From Cadophora sp. MPI-SDFR-AT-0126 (Eukaryota; Ascomycota; Leotiomycetes; Helotiales; Ploettnerulaceae), in the NCBI GenBank assembly GCA_020747065.1, contig JAGMVK010000019.1, positions 248,001 to 312,000 on the forward strand: a DNA stretch of 64,000 bases, in the 5' to 3' direction. Under the pieces are notes generated by a model. The model searched no databases. It saw only the letters and a list, made by a program, of their open reading frames with translations, and was not told the DNA's origin. A program made the position numbers and the translations under genes. This document shows, in pieces, positions 59,385-64,000 of the stretch. Position 1 is the stretch's first letter, and each line of letters begins with the position of its first letter.

Positions 59385-60360
59385 GTTGGAAGGAACGAAA
59401 GCCGGCCGAACTCTACGATATAGAAATTCTGCAAAGCGAGTGTCTAACAGTGGGATGGACAACGAGGGGAAGGGGGAACCGCAATTTAAGGGTGTGTCGC
59501 ATACGGACAATGAGAGGGCGGGACCTCGAATCAAGAATCAGCCTTGCGAGCCTAGATGAGCGTTTGTGGTCTCTGAGGCTTGATTTCGTTGGCCCATATC
59601 CGGCGCCAGGGCCATCTTTAGAATGTGGAGGATCGGGGCTGAAAAAAGGTTCAAATGTGCTGCAGCTGAAGAATTAGGACCGAGCAGAACGCATCACACA
59701 ACTTTTGCATAGGAGTAGAACACTCGTTCCAAAATCAAGTAGTTGAAAAGTGACTTTTCGAAAATATGCCACAACATCTTTGCAAAATTAGGACTGAACA
59801 ATCACATCTGTCGTTCTCGTAATTCTCGTACTTCGTACAGGCAGCAATGCACTTTTGTCTCAAACCAACTCGGTCTAGGTCACCGCAAGTTCGCTGTCAG
59901 AACACGGTACAAGCTCCACGTGTGACTTCAGCCGCCAATGATACATGATGGTGGCGTCTCGCGAGGCTTTTCAAGCGCTCCAAAAGGAGACAAGTCAAAA
60001 CAAGCATTATTCAGCCTTGAAAGATCAGACCAGAATCCTGCGGGTGGATATTCCCCGAGGATCGTGCGGTCACCGTGTGCAAGAGAGTGCGGAATGGAGA
60101 ATGGACAAGCGAGCCTTTTTTTGAAAGTGAATAGATGATGGGAGTGGACCAGGCTGATTGATGGTTTGTTGAAGAAAAAGAAATATGAGGCATCTTAAAG
60201 AACTGGCGTGGAGATAAGCATAATGGGCCATCTCGCCAAACTTGGCTTAGCGTCAGTTACAGTACATTTCTGCGGCTGTAGTACAACACCGCGCAGGCGT
60301 GTGCTTGAAACAATACTTCAGGCTCAGAGGCCATATTCTTTGCCCTTTAGAGTCTTTCTT
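59385..60360. other. Upstream region of the 1004-residue protein gene and 3' flank of the GH3 gene
   Basis: Both flanking genes are on the minus strand, so this holds the promoter of one and the 3' UTR of the other. Open frames up to 104 codons show no domains. Confidence 0.5.
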
Positions 60361-63127
60361 TTAGCCAACGGTCAACTCTCCACTCAAAGGAAGATTCCTG
60401 CTGCTGGCCCCAACCCAGACTGAATACGTTCCCTGCTGCAAGACCCAAGCCTGCTTAGTAACGTCCCACTCCGATATATCCCTTCGCAAAAGAGTAAATC
60501 TGACTGTCTCGCTCTTGCCAGGCGCAATTTCGACCTTGTCGAAGCCTCGAAGCTGCCGAATAGGTCCTCCTGGAATGTGAACATAGAGCTGGGCAACTTC
60601 CTTTGCCGTAACATCGCCTGTGTTAGTCACTACAGCGCCCACTGTTGCGATTACATCCCAGAGACTCTCCATTCCACCTTCGATCATAGGCGACTGGGGG
60701 GCGTTGTAGGATGTGCTAGCATTTTGCACAAGTGAGACGCTGAGATCGGAATATTCAAATGTGGTGTAAGTGAGGCCGAAACCGAATTCATATCTCGGGG
60801 TGATATTCCTTCGGTCAAAGTCGCGATAATCAATGTACACACCTTCCGTGAAGTTATCCTGCGGAAAGTAGAAGAATTCATCCGATGGGCGAGCAATTGG
60901 AACGTTGTAATCTGACTCGTTCCTGGCGACCGTGTAAGTCATTTTGCCGGATGGGGATTCATCACCAAAAAGGAGCGAAACAACTGCTCGACCTGCATCC
61001 TGTCCTGGGAGATGAGCGAACATTACGGCTGTAATGTTGGGATGATCAATCCATGTGTCCACGAGGCGGATACCAGCGTTGTGAATGACAACGATGGTAT
61101 TGGAGCAAGCTGAGGCGACGTTCAAGATAATGTCATCGGAATAATCGTCTGTAAATTCGCAGTCAGCACTTTTCTTCATAATACATCCAAAGCAAGGTTG
61201 CTTACCATGAAGCCCCAATCTATCCACCCCTTCAGTGGCGAACGCGTTGATGAAAACTAAGCAAGCATCGCTTGATTGATCAACCATCGGCGCACTCGAG
61301 TGAAAATCCCAGAATAATTGAAATCCATCTTGGTATGCTCGGTCCTGGAGGGCATCATATGGCGATGAGATATAGGCAGGAGCAGTTCCACCACTACCTC
61401 CACCAACGATCAAGGTGCCGTTGGGACCAATCTGACCAGGGTTACTAAACGGGTACCTGAAGGCGTCTCTCCAATAGAACTCGCTGTTCAATAAGAAGCC
61501 AAACTGGTAGTTGCCATTGGGATCCACAATGTTGGCACGGCGCGGCGCTACTGCATCGTAGCCAAAGAGAGACAGAAGCTTGGGCTTCTGAAAGGGAAGT
61601 GTTTTGTTGACATTTTTCACGAGGACGTGTCCTTCGATCGCCCCTTGGAGGAGAATTGGCTTGGAAGCAGGATCACGGGCATTTACCGCCTTGTGTGATA
61701 CGTTATACTGAAGAGGCAAGCCAACGGGAGGAAAGTCCTTCTGCGATTGATGTTGGCAACAATATTCTCACTCCGAATGTACGGACTCACATCTTGACCA
61801 AGTTGAAACCAAGCTGCAACAATTCTGGTTGCCACTGGAAACATATCGTTAGTCATAAAGTCTGCCGAAGGAGGGCAGTGGAATGGAGGGGTTAAGACAT
61901 ACTATCGGTCAGACGAGCTTCTGGAAGACTGCCATTCTGGACGAAAGTAGTCAAATTGTTGCCGCCGACGCCCCAAAAAGCGTTGCCAGTAGGCATGACC
62001 AGGTCTAAACCTCCTTCTGCTGAAGCCACACCGGCATCTACAAGTATTAGCAAGCCGTCCAGGCGGAGGCTGGAATGAGACATACGCTGGGCTCCCCAAT
62101 CAGATACTACGAAGCCTTCGAACCCAAGTTCGGTTTTTAACAGACCATTCTGGGCTTTCTGGTTTTGACAACCGTAGCTATTGTTGATTCGCTGGTACGA
62201 ACACATAACTGAAGCAGACCCCGCATGAATGGCATCAGCGAATGGCCATAAATACATCTCGTGCATGGTCTTGTCGTCAATGTTGGATGAGAGAGATTCA
62301 ACTGTCTGAGAAAAATTTCCAGGAACGGCTGAGCCAAGTCCACTTGCACCACCAATTCCTCCCGAAGCGGCCGATCGTATTGGATTGCGATTGACCTCCT
62401 GTTCATTCCCTATGAAGTGCTTCACGGAAGCAATGACACCAGCACTTTGAATACCTTTGATTGTGTCATAGACGAGACTTCCAGCGAGATATGCTGCAAT
62501 CAGATCAGTTTCGGTATCCATCTACGTGGAGCGGAGTGAAGTACGGTCATTACTGAACCCTTCCCAATTTCTTCCACCAAGAGCGACTCTTCCCAAGGGG
62601 CCGATCATGGGACCTAACAAAACATGAACCCCTTTCCTCTTGAACTCAGCTGCCATGTGAGTGGCACGCTGGAGTGTCAGGGCTTTGTTCCAGCTCGAAC
62701 CCACACTATTGCCCGCCGGGTAGGCGTTGACGAAGTCAGCGGCTCTTAATCCCTGACCAGCATCTGCTAGACAGAGACCATGCCACCCCAGACGAGGAAC
62801 AGTTCCTGTAACGCCTGAACACCCTGTGGTTGGAGTGTAGCCTACAGTGATGTTGGCTCTCTCAGCAAGTGTCATCTGAGAGACGAGGGCTACAGCTTTT
62901 GCGTGAGCTGTTTGCCATGATAGGCGACCAGGCATCTGGGCTAGTCAAGATCAGCTGTTGAGTTACAGTAATGTTGATCAGTGATAGACCTCACGTGAGG
63001 GTAAGACAGACTCTGACTGTCCATAGAAGTATGTGTCATTGGTGATATTTTGTCCGTGAACCTGGCTGGAGAGGATTCCCAGGGAGAGATATGAGGCTGT
63101 CACTAGCCGTGTCAGGAATGAGACCAT
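60361..63127 (-). CDS. Secreted GH3 beta-glucosidase
   Basis: GH3 beta-glucosidases release glucose from cello-oligosaccharides and other beta-glucosides outside the cell. Seven exons (63127-62995, 62940-62545, 62493-62086, 62037-61903, 61834-61791, 61740-61206, 61148-60361) join in frame to 812 residues, typical for the family. A signal peptide covers about 26 residues ([19 protein letters not shown]). The N-terminal barrel has [30 protein letters not shown], the substrate-binding [10 protein letters not shown] (Lys201-His202) and the nucleophile Asp308 in [10 protein letters not shown]. The second domain includes [15 protein letters not shown], and the C-terminal fibronectin-III-like domain has [20 protein letters not shown]. 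Every conserved motif is intact. Two of the introns leave the reading frame open, so unspliced ORFs mislead here. Preferred substrate is not deducible. Confidence 0.95.
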
Positions 63128-64000
63128 TTTGAAGTCCTTTGCTTGCGGTCGAGCGGTTGTGTCGTGTCAGTCAGAGTAGACACGACTGTTGGTCTCCTTT
63201 TGTATTTCTTCGGCTCAAGGAACAAACCGTCCCAACAGAAGGTCTTCATGTCTTTGCAGATTCATTTTTCAATCGGACCGACTTCTTTGAAGATGTCTGG
63301 TCAACCATGACGGTTGTGGCAGCATGCAAGACCATGGAGCGGGGTACGTTGGACTATTCTGTAGAAATTCTCACTTCTTCACGGTCTGAACAGCGCCACT
63401 TTCAACCTCACTAGAGGCAGTTATGATACCCTAGCAGCACGTTCGAGGTTGAATTTTCCACATACTGGGGTCATGGCAGCTTGGAGAAATTAGAAGGCCC
63501 GAACAGCAAGATTCTTGGGTGGTGGTGTACCTGGACCACAGTTCTGGCTCCCTTTGCTAGCTCCTCGGCTCTACCCCGAGTATTATATGGAGTCTCCTGT
63601 GGGGTCCCCAAAACCATAAAGCCAGTCCCAACATTGTGTGAAATATGGGGGAGACGGCACATTTCACTAGCTGCAAATGGAGTGAAGCGAACGCTACCTC
63701 AACACATTCGAGAATCGACCCGGAAGTAAGCGGATTTCTCGTAATGGCCGGGAGGAAACAAAGGGAAATATGGTTCCAAGTTGCATTCAATGCTCCTAAT
63801 GGAGCTATCGTCGAGGCTGATGTTTGCCTGATTTTTACCTTGCGACGCCAGGTCTAGTACTATGTTTACATGGCAAACGAAGGCGATAATATCTGCAACT
63901 TGAAAGCTGCTACCAAAAGGAGACCAACTGGCGGTTAAGGCTGGAGACTGGGGGAGGTGAGGGGAGGGACAGTACGGGATGCATGATGGCTGCCAAGCAT
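63128..64000. promoter_or_regulatory. Upstream region of the GH3 gene, to window end
   Basis: It should contain the beta-glucosidase promoter. No TATA box is found at a usual distance. No other gene is supportable; open frames of up to 91 codons have no features. Confidence 0.45.

Overview
This window is nuclear DNA from a filamentous ascomycete (Pezizomycotina; the gene set would suit a leotiomycete, but that is only a guess). The evidence is mostly single-copy fungal housekeeping genes with spliced coding regions. Most introns are 45-75 nt with GT...AG ends, and several have CTAAC-type branch sites. Fungal-only families are present (2EXR, Spt7, Cwh43, heme-thiolate peroxidase). There are no operons, Shine-Dalgarno sites, CRISPR arrays or recognisable transposons.

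I could support 22 protein genes, and all exon joins were worked out by eye. From left to right: (i) 1-2112 is without a supportable gene. (ii) 2.1-13.0 kb holds a secreted heme-thiolate peroxidase, the GPI-lipid remodelling protein Cwh43, the SSU-processome protein Utp6 and a secreted type-B carboxylesterase. (iii) 15.1-32.3 kb holds a 2EXR protein, the SAGA subunit Spt7, a VanZ-like membrane protein, a ferric-reductase-like flavocytochrome, a LETM1-like mitochondrial protein, a Nab3-like RNA-binding protein and an ICT1-type mitochondrial ribosome-rescue factor. (iv) 33.0-40.7 kb holds a SET/MYND protein, prefoldin subunit 6 (five very small exons), the ESCRT ATPase Vps4 and the box C/D snoRNP protein Nop56. 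(v) 42.2-50.0 kb holds a second 2EXR protein, vacuolar proteinase A and a 998-residue protein with a mitochondrial-type presequence. (vi) 50.5-64 kb holds three low-complexity proteins of unknown function and a secreted GH3 beta-glucosidase.

The genes do not form a pathway. The set spans ribosome biogenesis (Utp6, Nop56), chromatin and RNA (Spt7, Nab3-like, SET/MYND), mitochondria (LETM1-like, ICT1-like, the 998-residue protein), vacuole and endosome (Pep4, Vps4), membrane and wall (Cwh43, ferric reductase) and secreted enzymes (peroxidase, esterase, beta-glucosidase). This is ordinary core-genome arrangement. I found no convincing undescribed multi-gene system. The points most worth a second look are local: an overlapping upstream ORF in strong start context on the SET/MYND gene, a strong G-quadruplex motif just after a stop codon, a 380-nt intron in the ICT1-like gene, altered active-site motifs in three oxidoreductase or hydrolase genes, and several large uncharacterised low-complexity proteins.
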